DNA from: BMS3Bbin11 sp034659075
Lineage (GTDB): Bacteria > Pseudomonadota > Gammaproteobacteria > BMS3Bbin11
Assembly (NCBI GenBank): GCA_034659075.1
Contig: JAYEGM010000056.1
Span: 1 to 17,290 of the forward strand
DNA: 17,290 nucleotides
Direction: 5' to 3'
Made by a program: the position numbers and the translations under genes. Shown in pieces: positions 1 to 6,091 of the stretch; the first letter of the stretch is position 1; each line of letters begins with the position of its first letter. The notes beneath the pieces were generated by a model. That model was not told where the DNA came from, did not search any database, and worked only from the letters and a program-made list of their open reading frames with translations.

Positions 1-147
1 ACTTGAAACTTGAAACTTGAAACTTGAAACTTGAAACTTGAAACTTGAAACTTGAAACTTGAAACCTGAAACCTGAAACCTGAAACCTGAAACCTGAAAC
101 CTGAAACCTGAAACCTGAAACCTGAAACCTGAAACCTGAAACCTGAA
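1..147. repeat. Heptanucleotide tandem array, 21 perfect units
   Basis: The window opens with a head-to-tail array of 7-nt units without a single interruption: nine copies of ACTTGAA (1-63), then twelve copies of ACCTGAA (64-147). The switch between the two variants is clean, with no mixing. The array ends two nucleotides before the stop codon of the minus-strand dioxygenase gene, so it lies at that gene's 3' end, and it may extend beyond the left edge. All units are the same length, so slippage could change copy number without touching a coding frame. It is not a CRISPR, because there are no spacers. Confidence 0.97.
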
Positions 148-149
148 AA

Positions 150-1046
150 TCATAAATCAGACGATGTATCCGTCCGATCATAATAACGCAGCCGGTACAG
201 TAATCGTTTGTGATTATCATCTTCATCAAAACCACTGCGGTCGTGCAATACATTATTGCAGATCAGCCCCTGACCCGGCTCCAGTCCTGCCCTTAATATA
301 TACGGTGAATCAGAAGCCAGAAATTCAGTCAGACAGGCAGTCGCTTCCTGTGTTAACACATCATCACGCCAGATGACGCTGCGTGTACGGGCTGTATAGC
401 GCATATGTAATGAGCCATCAGCATTGGCCGAAAACACCGGCCCGGCACGATCCGGACGAATTTCCCTGCCATTTATAACGTTGGCTGGAATAGTCATCGC
501 CTGTGGGTGCAGCAAGGCACGTATATAGTCAGGATTGGTATCACGCAGATGTATGTAGGCTATTTCATAATCCAGCAAGGCATTCTCGCCACCGCGCAGG
601 GCATTCTGCACACAGTACAAAACCATGCCATGGATCTTGCGCTGCTCCTCATTATAGTAGCCATCGGTATGCCAGTGGATAGGTTTATTAGTATAGGGGA
701 TATAGCCCCCCCGCCACTGACCGTTTCGCACCGTCAGTTCGCTGACGCCATCATGATCTGCACCCATATTGTGATCCAGTCGGTGCATTGCAAACTGGGC
801 AGCGATATTCAGCGGAATGGTTTTATTGCGTTTTTCGTCCGGTTCTGCAATAAAAATTGCCATATTTGCCCTCTCAAGAAGACTGCGGATGGCCTCATGC
901 TCATCATGACTCAATCGTACAGGGTCTTCTACTGGAACAAGATATTCATTGATACCGGCTGGCATGCTGGATAGTTTGTGATCACGCCATGCCTGGTAAC
1001 ATACGCTATCATCAAAATCGACAAAGAGGCTGTTCGAAGAACTCAT
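150..1046 (-). CDS. TauD/TfdA-family Fe(II)/2-oxoglutarate dioxygenase
   Basis: This 298-residue protein resembles TauD/TfdA-type non-haem iron dioxygenases, which couple 2-oxoglutarate decarboxylation to hydroxylation of a small organic substrate. The sequence shows the HxD half of the iron triad at His126-Asp128 (HWHTDGYY). A distal histidine lies at 268 (NNVLHDRSGF), and an arginine-rich end (RLLYRLRYYDR, 281-291) could hold the 2-oxoglutarate carboxylate. The length is near the family norm of about 280-300. There is no signal peptide, so it should be cytosolic. Its ATG directly follows the moaD stop (TAAATG), so it is the last gene of the nhaA-moaD operon and probably translationally coupled. 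The substrate cannot be told from sequence. Taurine is not implied, since no sulfonate transporter genes are nearby. Confidence 0.85.
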   Translation of the reverse strand: MSSSNSLFVDFDDSVCYQAWRDHKLSSMPAGINEYLVPVEDPVRLSHDEHEAIRSLLERANMAIFIAEPDEKRNKTIPLNIAAQFAMHRLDHNMGADHDGVSELTVRNGQWRGGYIPYTNKPIHWHTDGYYNEEQRKIHGMVLYCVQNALRGGENALLDYEIAYIHLRDTNPDYIRALLHPQAMTIPANVINGREIRPDRAGPVFSANADGSLHMRYTARTRSVIWRDDVLTQEATACLTEFLASDSPYILRAGLEPGQGLICNNVLHDRSGFDEDDNHKRLLYRLRYYDRTDTSSDL

Positions 1047-1286
1047 TTAGCCACCGGTGACCGGTGGAAAAAATGCCACCTCAGCATCACCCTCCTGTAT
1101 CAGGTAATCACTATCAACATATTCCTGATTGACCGCACAGAGGACTTTTTCCGGCAACAATTCAAAACCCTCAGAGACTGCCTGCCATAAATCAGCAACA
1201 GACTGTCCCGGTTCAATGTCCAGCTTTTTCTCACCAACACCGGAAGCATCACGCAAACTCGCAAAAAATAATATCCGTAACTTCAT
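1047..1286 (-). CDS. moaD: Molybdopterin synthase sulfur carrier subunit MoaD
   Basis: This is a 79-residue ubiquitin-fold protein ending in Thr-Gly-Gly (PPVTGG). In MoaD the terminal glycine is adenylated and then thiocarboxylated, and it donates sulfur to precursor Z (cPMP) within molybdopterin synthase (MoaD-MoaE). The start MKLRILFFASLRD, the central VNQEYVDSDY and the acidic GDAEVAFFPPVTGG tail are typical, and the length matches the usual ~81. It overlaps the end of nhaA by 4 nt (ATGA) and its stop abuts the dioxygenase start, so all three appear to be one transcript. The usual partner moaE is not adjacent or elsewhere in the window. A ThiS-like role is less likely given the MoaD-like length and ending. 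Confidence 0.88.
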   Translation of the reverse strand: MKLRILFFASLRDASGVGEKKLDIEPGQSVADLWQAVSEGFELLPEKVLCAVNQEYVDSDYLIQEGDAEVAFFPPVTGG

Positions 1287-2491
1287 GACTCTGTATCCTC
1301 AACCGGTACTTCCAGATCAAGCTTCTTATTTCTGCCAAGCGCGTAAGCAAGAATTACGTAACCCACAGCTGCCGAAGCAAATGACCCGGCAAGAATTCCC
1401 AGGCGGTCGGCATTGAGATTGGTTGAACCTTCCTCGAAAGCCAGTGAGCTGATAAACAGACTCATCGTAAAACCAATGCCTGTTAGAACAGACAGACCAT
1501 AGATTTCCAGCCACCCGACACCTTTAGGCAGCTTGGCCACACCTGTTTTTACTGCCGCCCAGGTAAAGGTAAAAACTCCCAGTTGCTTACCCAGGAACAA
1601 GCCCATAGCAATACCGAAGGGTTCCGGTTGCAGCAAAGCCTCAAGATTCATCCCCGCTAGCGGTATTCCGGTATTAGCAAAAGCAAACAACGGCAGAATG
1701 ATAAAGGCCACCGTCGGATGAAGATCGTGTTCAAGATTACGCAAGGGTGAGAATTCTATACCTTCAGGATGCTTCAGAGGAATCGTGAAGGCCAGTAAGA
1801 CACCCGCGATGGTTGCATGCACACCAGATTTGAGTACAGCAGCCCACATGATCAGCCCGAACACCAGATAGGATGTCAGCCGCATCACACCACGCCAGTT
1901 CTGAATTACCAGTGCGGCATAGGCGATACCAGCGATGACCAGGGAAAGTGTGGAAATATCCACTGAATAGAAAATAGCGATAATCAGGATAGCCGCCAGA
2001 TCGTCGATGATAGCCAGCGTTAACAGAAAAAGCTTTAATGACGGAGGGACGCGCTTACCCAGCAGTGAGAGTATTCCCAGGGCAAAGGCAATATCCGTAG
2101 CTGTCGGAATCGCCCAGCCTTTCATCGCTGAGGCATCTCCATAGTTAAACCAGGTAAACACCAGCGCGGGCACCACTACACCACCAACAGCGGCGACTGC
2201 AGGCAGCATAATCTGTGCCGGGTCAGAGAGTTCCCCTTCAAGAACCTCGCGTTTCACTTCCAGACCGATAAGGAAGAAAAAGATAGCCATCAGGCCGTCA
2301 TTGACCCATAACAGCAATGGCTTCGCTATTTCAAATTCACCAATGCGTATCTCCAGAGGTACAGCCAACAGGCCTTTATATAACGGCCATAAGCCTGTAT
2401 TCACTACAATCATCGCCAGGAACATAGCGATTACAAGCAGAATGCCGCCCGCTGATTCCAGTCTTAGAAATTCCTTCAGTTGATTGACCAT
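1283..2491 (-). CDS. nhaA: Na+/H+ antiporter NhaA
   Basis: This 402-residue inner-membrane antiporter exchanges cytoplasmic Na+ (or Li+) for protons and supports pH and salt tolerance. It has the NhaA signature: the ion-binding TM5 pair in AIIDDLAAILIIA falls at residues 163-164 and the TM4 aspartate in PTATDIAFALG at 133. Both match the E. coli numbering when translation starts at the ATG ending at 2491. That start has an AGGAAG Shine-Dalgarno. An upstream in-frame start at 2533 would add 14 residues that are foreign to the family, so I reject it. It is first in an operon with moaD (4-nt ATGA overlap) and the dioxygenase, an unusual set of neighbours. The promoter must lie in the 212-nt gap shared with the divergent cytochrome gene. 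Confidence 0.96.
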   Translation of the reverse strand: MVNQLKEFLRLESAGGILLVIAMFLAMIVVNTGLWPLYKGLLAVPLEIRIGEFEIAKPLLLWVNDGLMAIFFFLIGLEVKREVLEGELSDPAQIMLPAVAAVGGVVVPALVFTWFNYGDASAMKGWAIPTATDIAFALGILSLLGKRVPPSLKLFLLTLAIIDDLAAILIIAIFYSVDISTLSLVIAGIAYAALVIQNWRGVMRLTSYLVFGLIMWAAVLKSGVHATIAGVLLAFTIPLKHPEGIEFSPLRNLEHDLHPTVAFIILPLFAFANTGIPLAGMNLEALLQPEPFGIAMGLFLGKQLGVFTFTWAAVKTGVAKLPKGVGWLEIYGLSVLTGIGFTMSLFISSLAFEEGSTNLNADRLGILAGSFASAAVGYVILAYALGRNKKLDLEVPVEDTES

Positions 2492-2581
2492 GTTTATCTT
2501 CCTTTTGTATGACGGACTTTCGCCAGTATGCATACATTTAGGCGTGTCAGAATTGATTGATTATCTCGATATCCAGAAAGT

Positions 2582-2621
2582 TTGTCTATGCGAACACGTC
2601 GTCAGTAAAATCTGGCATAAT
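2582..2621 (+). promoter_or_regulatory. Candidate promoter for the cytochrome c gene
   Basis: TTGTCT (2582-2587) is separated by 18 nt from TAAAAT (2606-2611), which reads as a plausible sigma-70 pair. Just downstream, TGGCATAAT (2613-2621) could act as an extended -10 instead. Either would give a leader of roughly 75-85 nt before the cytochrome start at 2704. This is pattern-based only. Confidence 0.3.
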
Positions 2622-2703
2622 TCAGTTCAAATCTCACCTTTCCCTATTGGAAGAAATGCCAGGGTCTGACCCGTGCTATAACTACACTTTCAGGAACATC
2701 GCA

Positions 2704-3132
2704 ATGAAAATCACACAATCATCTATACTCCTCGCATTTGTTCTATTCTCACAGGCAGGCCTGGCTAGCGCTGATACTGCAGAAAAAGAAGGCAAAGAGC
2801 TATATATCACTCACTGCTCAAGCTGTCATGGAAATACTGGTGGCATGGATATGAACAAGCGCGTTGCGCCCCCCATAGTAGCCGTCAGAATGCATTATAT
2901 TGGCTCATACCCGGACAAAGATGCTTTTGTAATGGCGATTGCCCAGTGGGTAGAAAAACAGGATGCAAGTCAAAGCTTAATGCGCGGAGCAATTCGCAGG
3001 TTTAATATTATGCCTCCAATTTCGATTGCTAAAGAAGATGCTGAGAAGATCGCTGCCTATATCTTTGAGGGTGATGTAGAGAAACCTGCTGGATTTGATA
3101 AACACTTTAATGAAAGGCATGGTGCGAATTAA
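2704..3132 (+). CDS. Periplasmic monohaem class I cytochrome c
   Basis: This is a 142-residue exported electron carrier. Residues 1-23 form a signal peptide ending near LASAD. The haem attachment motif C38-S-S-C41-H42 follows, and NIMPP around Met103 supplies the likely sixth haem ligand. The C-terminal helix (KEDAEKIAAYIFEGD) is typical of class I c-type cytochromes. The open frame extends upstream to 2557, but translation at 2704 gives a proper signal peptide and an AGGA ribosome site about nine bases before the ATG. It stands alone, divergent from nhaA and convergent with the toxin gene, so its redox partner cannot be inferred. It could be the cytochrome subunit of a periplasmic dehydrogenase or a free shuttle. 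Confidence 0.9.
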   Translation: MKITQSSILLAFVLFSQAGLASADTAEKEGKELYITHCSSCHGNTGGMDMNKRVAPPIVAVRMHYIGSYPDKDAFVMAIAQWVEKQDASQSLMRGAIRRFNIMPPISIAKEDAEKIAAYIFEGDVEKPAGFDKHFNERHGAN

Positions 3133-3157
3133 GCCAGGCAAAACAGTAGCAGTGAAG

Positions 3158-3475
3158 CTAAATAGAACTGCGGTCATTCAGGTGAATGAGTGGCACCATA
3201 CTTTTATGTAGCACGCCAAACACCACAATATGTCCTTCGTAAAGCATGTAATAAATCACATGACTAGCGTGAGGGAAGCTAAAAATTCCCGCTCCAAGCT
3301 CGTCGCACTTTTTACCAATGGTTGGAGTTTCTGATAAAAGCTTTATGGTTTGACGTAACTCAGAAAGGTATTTCTGTGATTGGGCTTTTCCCCATTGATC
3401 TAGGGTATAACGGCGAATCTCGATTAATTCTTCCTGAGCATCTGGGGTAAGTCGGTACCCTGATTTACTTATCAT
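3158..3475 (-). CDS. ParE/RelE-superfamily toxin
   Basis: This 105-residue protein has the fold signature of the ParE/RelE superfamily: YRLTPDAQEELIEIRRYT at the start, WGKAQSQKYLSELRQTI in the helical part, and a strand-rich end with HVIYYMLYEGHIVVFGVLH. ParE-type members poison DNA gyrase and RelE-type members cut ribosome-bound mRNA. The early helix pair and the Y-x-x-x-QWG pattern favour ParE, but this is inference. It starts inside the upstream antitoxin gene (11-nt overlap), the usual layout for such pairs, which implies coupled translation. The frame is intact over the usual family length, so the toxin is probably functional. It lies next to a decayed gene fragment and a tRNA gene, suggesting a small acquired patch. 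Confidence 0.85.
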   Translation of the reverse strand: MISKSGYRLTPDAQEELIEIRRYTLDQWGKAQSQKYLSELRQTIKLLSETPTIGKKCDELGAGIFSFPHASHVIYYMLYEGHIVVFGVLHKSMVPLIHLNDRSSI

Positions 3476-3728
3476 GCAACCCGGATTCTAATTCATCAAA
3501 AAATGACTCACCGTCTAACATATTGCCATTTTGAATATCGTCTTTAGCTTTAATGGCTCTGGACTTAAGTAAACTTAGTTTTAGTGTTTCAATACTTTTA
3601 TATTCATCAACGGAGATAACAACAGCAACGGGTTTGCCATTTTTATTGATTTGAATGGGTGCACGTTGTGCTTTCATTAGCATTTCACCAAATTGTGTTT
3701 TGGCGTCATTCGCTGTTATTGTCCGCAT
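3465..3728 (-). CDS. Phd/YefM-family antitoxin
   Basis: This 87-residue protein starts MRTITANDAKTQFGEML, the standard N-terminal DNA-binding half of Phd/YefM antitoxins. QINKNGKPVAVVISVDEYKS at about 28-47 completes that domain. The charged C-terminal tail (DDIQNG..., FFDELESGLHDK) should wrap around and neutralise the toxin encoded next. The ATG ending at 3728 lies 8 nt from a GAGG ribosome site. An ATG one codon upstream (3731) is equally open, while the GTG at 3737 overlaps the ribosome site and is unlikely. Family members normally repress their own operon, and the AT-rich 40 nt upstream would be where the operator lies, though I see no clear palindrome there. Confidence 0.88.
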   Translation of the reverse strand: MRTITANDAKTQFGEMLMKAQRAPIQINKNGKPVAVVISVDEYKSIETLKLSLLKSRAIKAKDDIQNGNMLDGESFFDELESGLHDK

Positions 3729-3819
3729 CATTACCACCTCTTTATATCATTCTATTCGTGTATTATGGCTGAATCGTTCGATATAAGCCAGTCAACAGGC
3801 ACCACTTTTATAAGACTTA

Positions 3820-4059
3820 CGACCCGTAACCCACAACATCTTTAACTAGATTCGCAAGTTCACCAATACTGACATCCGTACCCGTACCAATATTGATATG
3901 AGACAACATAGGCTAAGTATTTTCTTTATAAATCTTATCGTCTAGCTGCATCACATGCAGTCAGGCCGCTGCCATATCATCCACGTGTAAAAATTCTCGC
4001 CTGGGTGTACCCGACCCCCAAACAGAATAACTGGCATCGCAATTAGCTTTCGCAGCATG
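3820..4059 (-). pseudogene. fcl: Decayed fragment of GDP-L-fucose synthase
   Basis: Reading the minus strand in one constant frame for 80 codons gives unmistakable pieces of the GDP-L-fucose synthase (Fcl/WcaG) C-terminal half. WGSGTPRREFLHVDDMAAA is encoded at 3964-4020, and PMLSHINIGTGTDVSIGEL then LANLVKDVVGY at 3826-3912. Two in-frame stops interrupt it: TGA at 3961-3963, right after DDMAAA, and TAG at 3913-3915, where the family has Gln before PMLSHIN, a simple CAG-to-TAG change. The N-terminal half with the Rossmann fold and the C-terminal end are missing. The enzyme makes GDP-L-fucose for surface polysaccharides, so this is a relic of a surface-sugar locus. Upstream residues (HAAKANCDAS) still resemble the family but fade. 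Confidence 0.88.
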
Positions 4060-4168
4060 ACTTCTACTTTTAGACTCCATTATTAATGGGGGATTACCGA
4101 ACCTCATAGTAGCACCAGACGAGATTAGTCCTGATAGCGTCTGCTGCCCATTATGGATACTACATAGA

Positions 4169-4197
4169 GCATGAAATATAATGCAATATTTTCATGC
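4169..4197. repeat. AT-rich inverted repeat in a gene-free stretch
   Basis: GCATGAAATAT (4169-4179) and ATATTTTCATGC (4186-4197) pair with one bulged base around the loop AATGCA. A short perfect palindrome, CCATTA-T-TAATGG, lies nearby at 4077-4089. The rest of the 4060-4270 stretch, between the fcl fragment and the tRNA 3' end, holds no ORF I can support. There is no T-run on either side, so it is not a standard intrinsic terminator. It could help end or process the tRNA transcript, or be the remnant of an insertion-element end. Confidence 0.5.
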
Positions 4198-4270
4198 AGT
4201 TGCGCGACAATGTTTTCTATAAATAAAATCTGGTGCTGAACTAGAGGAAGAACTATCGAGAGAATAAGAA

Positions 4271-4357
4271 TGGTACCTGGGGCCGGAATCGAACCGGCAT
4301 GGAGTTGCCTCCGAGGGATTTTAAGTCCCTTGCGTCTACCAATTTCGCCACCCAGGC
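4271..4357 (-). tRNA. tRNA-Leu(UAA)
   Basis: The reverse strand folds into an 87-nt class II tRNA. The acceptor strands GCCTGGG and CCCAGGT pair over seven base pairs with one G-U. The anticodon arm GGGA-CTTAAAA-TCCC has anticodon TAA, a long variable arm follows, and the T arm is GCCGG-TTCGATT-CCGGC. The 3' CCA is encoded (TGG on the plus strand at 4271-4273). The anticodon and long variable arm identify leucine. The gene is preceded by two tandem copies of a unit that begins with its own first 12 nt, and its 3' side borders a patch with a toxin-antitoxin pair and a pseudogene, as is common where elements have integrated at tRNA genes. Confidence 0.96.
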
Positions 4358-4533
4358 ATTAATCGAGGCGGACTTACTACTTTATTCTATTCTGCTCTCT
4401 CAAGGCAGCGCTTCGCACTGCTGTCTACCACAACGCCACCCAGGCATTAATCGAGGCGGACTTACTACTTTATTCTATTCTGCTCTCTCAAGGCAGCGCT
4501 TCGCACTGCTGTCTACCACAACGCCACCCGGGC
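4346..4533 (-). repeat. Two 88-nt tandem units carrying tRNA-Leu 5'-end copies, plus a partial third
   Basis: Two 88-nt units (4346-4433 and 4434-4521) are identical and are followed by the first bases of a third (4522-4533, one change). On the minus strand each unit starts with GCCTGGGTGGCG, the exact first 12 nt of the tRNA, followed by a TGGTAGAC that also matches its D arm. The sequence then diverges into a hairpin (GCAGTGC-GAA-GCGCTGC, 7 bp with one G-U) and an AT-rich tail. Each unit is almost the length of the tRNA (88 versus 87 nt). They lie between the likely promoter and the mature tRNA, so they should be transcribed as leader. Confidence 0.93.
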
Positions 4534-4548
4534 AGACGATGCAGGCGC

Positions 4549-4577
4549 ATTTTACACTGCCCTGCAGTGATGATGAA
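4549..4577 (-). promoter_or_regulatory. Candidate tRNA-Leu promoter with a palindrome in the spacer
   Basis: On the minus strand TAAAAT (4554-4549) is followed by a GC-rich discriminator, as usual for stable RNA promoters. A weak -35 (TTCATC, 4577-4572) lies 17 nt upstream. The spacer contains a perfect palindrome, CACTGC-n3-GCAGTG (4555-4569), placed like an operator. Transcription would start near 4542, upstream of both tandem units. Confidence 0.35.
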
Positions 4578-4601
4578 GTGATTTTGTAACAACCACGAGT
4601 A

Positions 4602-5069
4602 TTACTTTAAATAAACTGCCTGCAAGCTTGCCCGCGACTTTCCTGCATCATCAAGCAATTTCAGAGTTTGACCCGTTATTTTATATCCAGCGACTTCTGA
4701 AAGAGCATTCAAAAATAGATTTTCCATATCCATGGTCTCCGCACAGAATTTTCTCGACGCGGCAAGCTGACCAAATGTGAGCTTACTCTCGTCAAAAGTA
4801 TAAGAACCAAAAAAACTGTTACAACCGGCAAACCCGGTAATTTTGTTTCCCTCGCGCAGGGAAAGCTTCATCTCACGCTGGCCTGCCGCTGTCTTCACCA
4901 CCTGTCCTTCCAGCTCAGTCAGCTTCCAGTACGTGTTGGTCAATGAAGCCTGGACAATAGCCCCTTCCGAACCCGTATCGCTTGCATAAAGCTGAAGCGG
5001 CAGTAACAACAACCCTAAAACGAAAAATAAAGAGTGTTTAAAAGCAATGCAGGGTATTTTAATTTGCAT
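4602..5069 (-). CDS. Exported META-domain protein (HslJ-like)
   Basis: This 155-residue protein has a signal peptide (hydrophobic 13-28, cut near LYAS-D, 30-31) followed by one META domain. The domain signature is TYWKLTELEGQ (46-56), then a GFAGCNSFFGSYTF core (79-92) and LAASRKFCAETMDMENLFL (102-120). META domains occur in E. coli HslJ and in other envelope proteins linked to heat or novobiocin tolerance, and their molecular role is not settled. I prefer the ATG ending at 5069, which has a TAGG about nine bases upstream. The in-frame ATG at 5087 has no ribosome site. It lies downstream of a strong terminator, so it must have its own promoter. The cysteines at 83 and 109 could form a disulfide. 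Confidence 0.82.
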   Translation of the reverse strand: MQIKIPCIAFKHSLFFVLGLLLLPLQLYASDTGSEGAIVQASLTNTYWKLTELEGQVVKTAAGQREMKLSLREGNKITGFAGCNSFFGSYTFDESKLTFGQLAASRKFCAETMDMENLFLNALSEVAGYKITGQTLKLLDDAGKSRASLQAVYLK

Positions 5070-5094
5070 AACAAGGCCTAATATCATTATTCAG

Positions 5095-5120
5095 AAAAAA
5101 GGCTGGCAACTGCCAGCCTT
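5095..5120 (-). terminator. Rho-independent terminator of the solute-binding-protein gene
   Basis: A perfect 7-bp stem, GGCTGGC-AACT-GCCAGCC (5101-5118), is extended by A-T pairs and followed on the minus strand by six T residues (5100-5095). It lies 33 nt after the stop of the solute-binding-protein gene and 25 nt before the META-domain gene start, cleanly separating the two transcripts. Confidence 0.92.
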
Positions 5121-5153
5121 AATTTGTGGTCCATCGAAAAAAAGCAGGGAGCC

Positions 5154-5969
5154 TCACATGCCGGAATCTTTCAAATATTCACCCAGCCATTTTGTTGCCA
5201 GTACTTCGAGGGTAAGCGTCTTGTCCAGGCGTTCCAGGAAATTACTGGTCCAGTTTACGAACAATGGATCATTTGCCGGCAGGGCAATACCGATTGGCTC
5301 ATAGGTCAGCATGCTGAACACTGAGATAAAACCGGCTTTGGGGTTGTTATTGACGGTGTGCAGACAAACAGGATAGTCAGCCATCATACCGCCAACTTTA
5401 TCATCAGCCACCATCTTTATACCTTTATCTATATTCTCAACTGTAACCAGTTTTACTTTAGGCATTAATGTGCGCACAATATCCTCACTTGTCGATCCTT
5501 TAAGGGCGACCAGATTCATCTCAGGAATATTCAGTTCAGCCGCATCATCAGCCTTTGCCAGGTTTGCCTTCTTTGTAATCAGGCACTTGCCGGATGTCAT
5601 ATAGGGACCGACAAACGCAACACGCATATTTCGTCCTGGATTTATGGTCATGTTCGAAATAACCACATCGACCTTGCCTGACTCCAGCGCCCCAAGCAAA
5701 TCACTAAATGGGAATGATTTAACGACCAGCTTCACACCCAGCGCCTGTGCCATGAGATTGGCCAGATCAATGTCGAATCCTGCAGGTTTACCGCTGTCAT
5801 CAAGCATAGTCATTGGCGGCTGGTTGCCGGAGGCACCCAGTACCAGCTGTCCATTTTTCACGATCCGTGACAACACCGGGGCATCAGTTGATACCTGAGA
5901 GGCATAACTGGTTACCGAGAATAGAACTATTGTCAGAGCAACAGTAATGATTTGTAGGAGTTTTTTCAT
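5154..5969 (-). CDS. Periplasmic family 3 solute-binding protein, amino-acid type
   Basis: This 271-residue exported protein belongs to the family 3 bacterial solute-binding proteins, which capture polar amino acids or related ligands for ABC importers. It has a signal peptide ending near SYAS (21-24), then LSRIVKNGQLVLGASGNQPP, and the hallmark GFDIDLANLMAQALGV where ligand-binding residues normally sit. SGKVDVVISNMTINPGR follows, and it ends KWLGEYLKDSGM. The ATG at 5969 has an AAGGAA ribosome site. No permease or ATPase gene is adjacent, and a terminator follows directly, so it is an orphan that may serve a distant transporter or a sensor. A hexamer repeat sits in its leader 17 nt upstream of the start codon. 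The ligand cannot be assigned; cyclohexadienyl dehydratase-like relatives exist in this fold. Confidence 0.87.
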   Translation of the reverse strand: MKKLLQIITVALTIVLFSVTSYASQVSTDAPVLSRIVKNGQLVLGASGNQPPMTMLDDSGKPAGFDIDLANLMAQALGVKLVVKSFPFSDLLGALESGKVDVVISNMTINPGRNMRVAFVGPYMTSGKCLITKKANLAKADDAAELNIPEMNLVALKGSTSEDIVRTLMPKVKLVTVENIDKGIKMVADDKVGGMMADYPVCLHTVNNNPKAGFISVFSMLTYEPIGIALPANDPLFVNWTSNFLERLDKTLTLEVLATKWLGEYLKDSGM

Positions 5970-5985
5970 TGTGTTTCCTTGTTAT

Positions 5986-6020
5986 GGTTTAGGTTTAGGT
6001 TTAGGTTTAGGTTTAGGTTT
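5986..6020. repeat. Hexanucleotide tandem repeat, nearly six units
   Basis: GGTTTA is repeated five times plus five further bases (5986-6020) without error. On the minus strand it reads as AAACCT units, ending 16 nt before the ATG of the solute-binding-protein gene and just upstream of its ribosome site. A gain or loss of units would shift the distance between promoter or upstream operator and the gene by 6 nt per step. Confidence 0.93.
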
Positions 6021-6091
6021 GACTTAGATACAAATATAAATTTGCTCAACCGAACTGGCTTTTCCAGGCTGTTCGCCAGCTTCAAGTGAAT

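Noticed and set aside
1..147. CRISPR array
   Set aside because: Units are 7 nt with no spacers.
2492..2533. Longer NhaA start at 2533
   Set aside because: The extra 14 residues break agreement with E. coli numbering of Asp133, Asp163 and Asp164, and the internal ATG has the good ribosome site.
2557..2703. N-terminal extension of the cytochrome c
   Set aside because: It would bury the signal peptide at residue 50; the ATG at 2704 yields a normal leader.
4299..4589. 96-codon plus-strand ORF across the tRNA and its tandem units
   Set aside because: It exists only because the 88-nt unit repeats; it is antisense to the tRNA, has no ribosome site and encodes no recognisable domain.
5986..6020. 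Telomere-type TTTAGG repeat or eukaryotic origin
   Set aside because: The array is short, internal and surrounded by clear bacterial genes with Shine-Dalgarno sites; the likeness to telomere units is coincidental.
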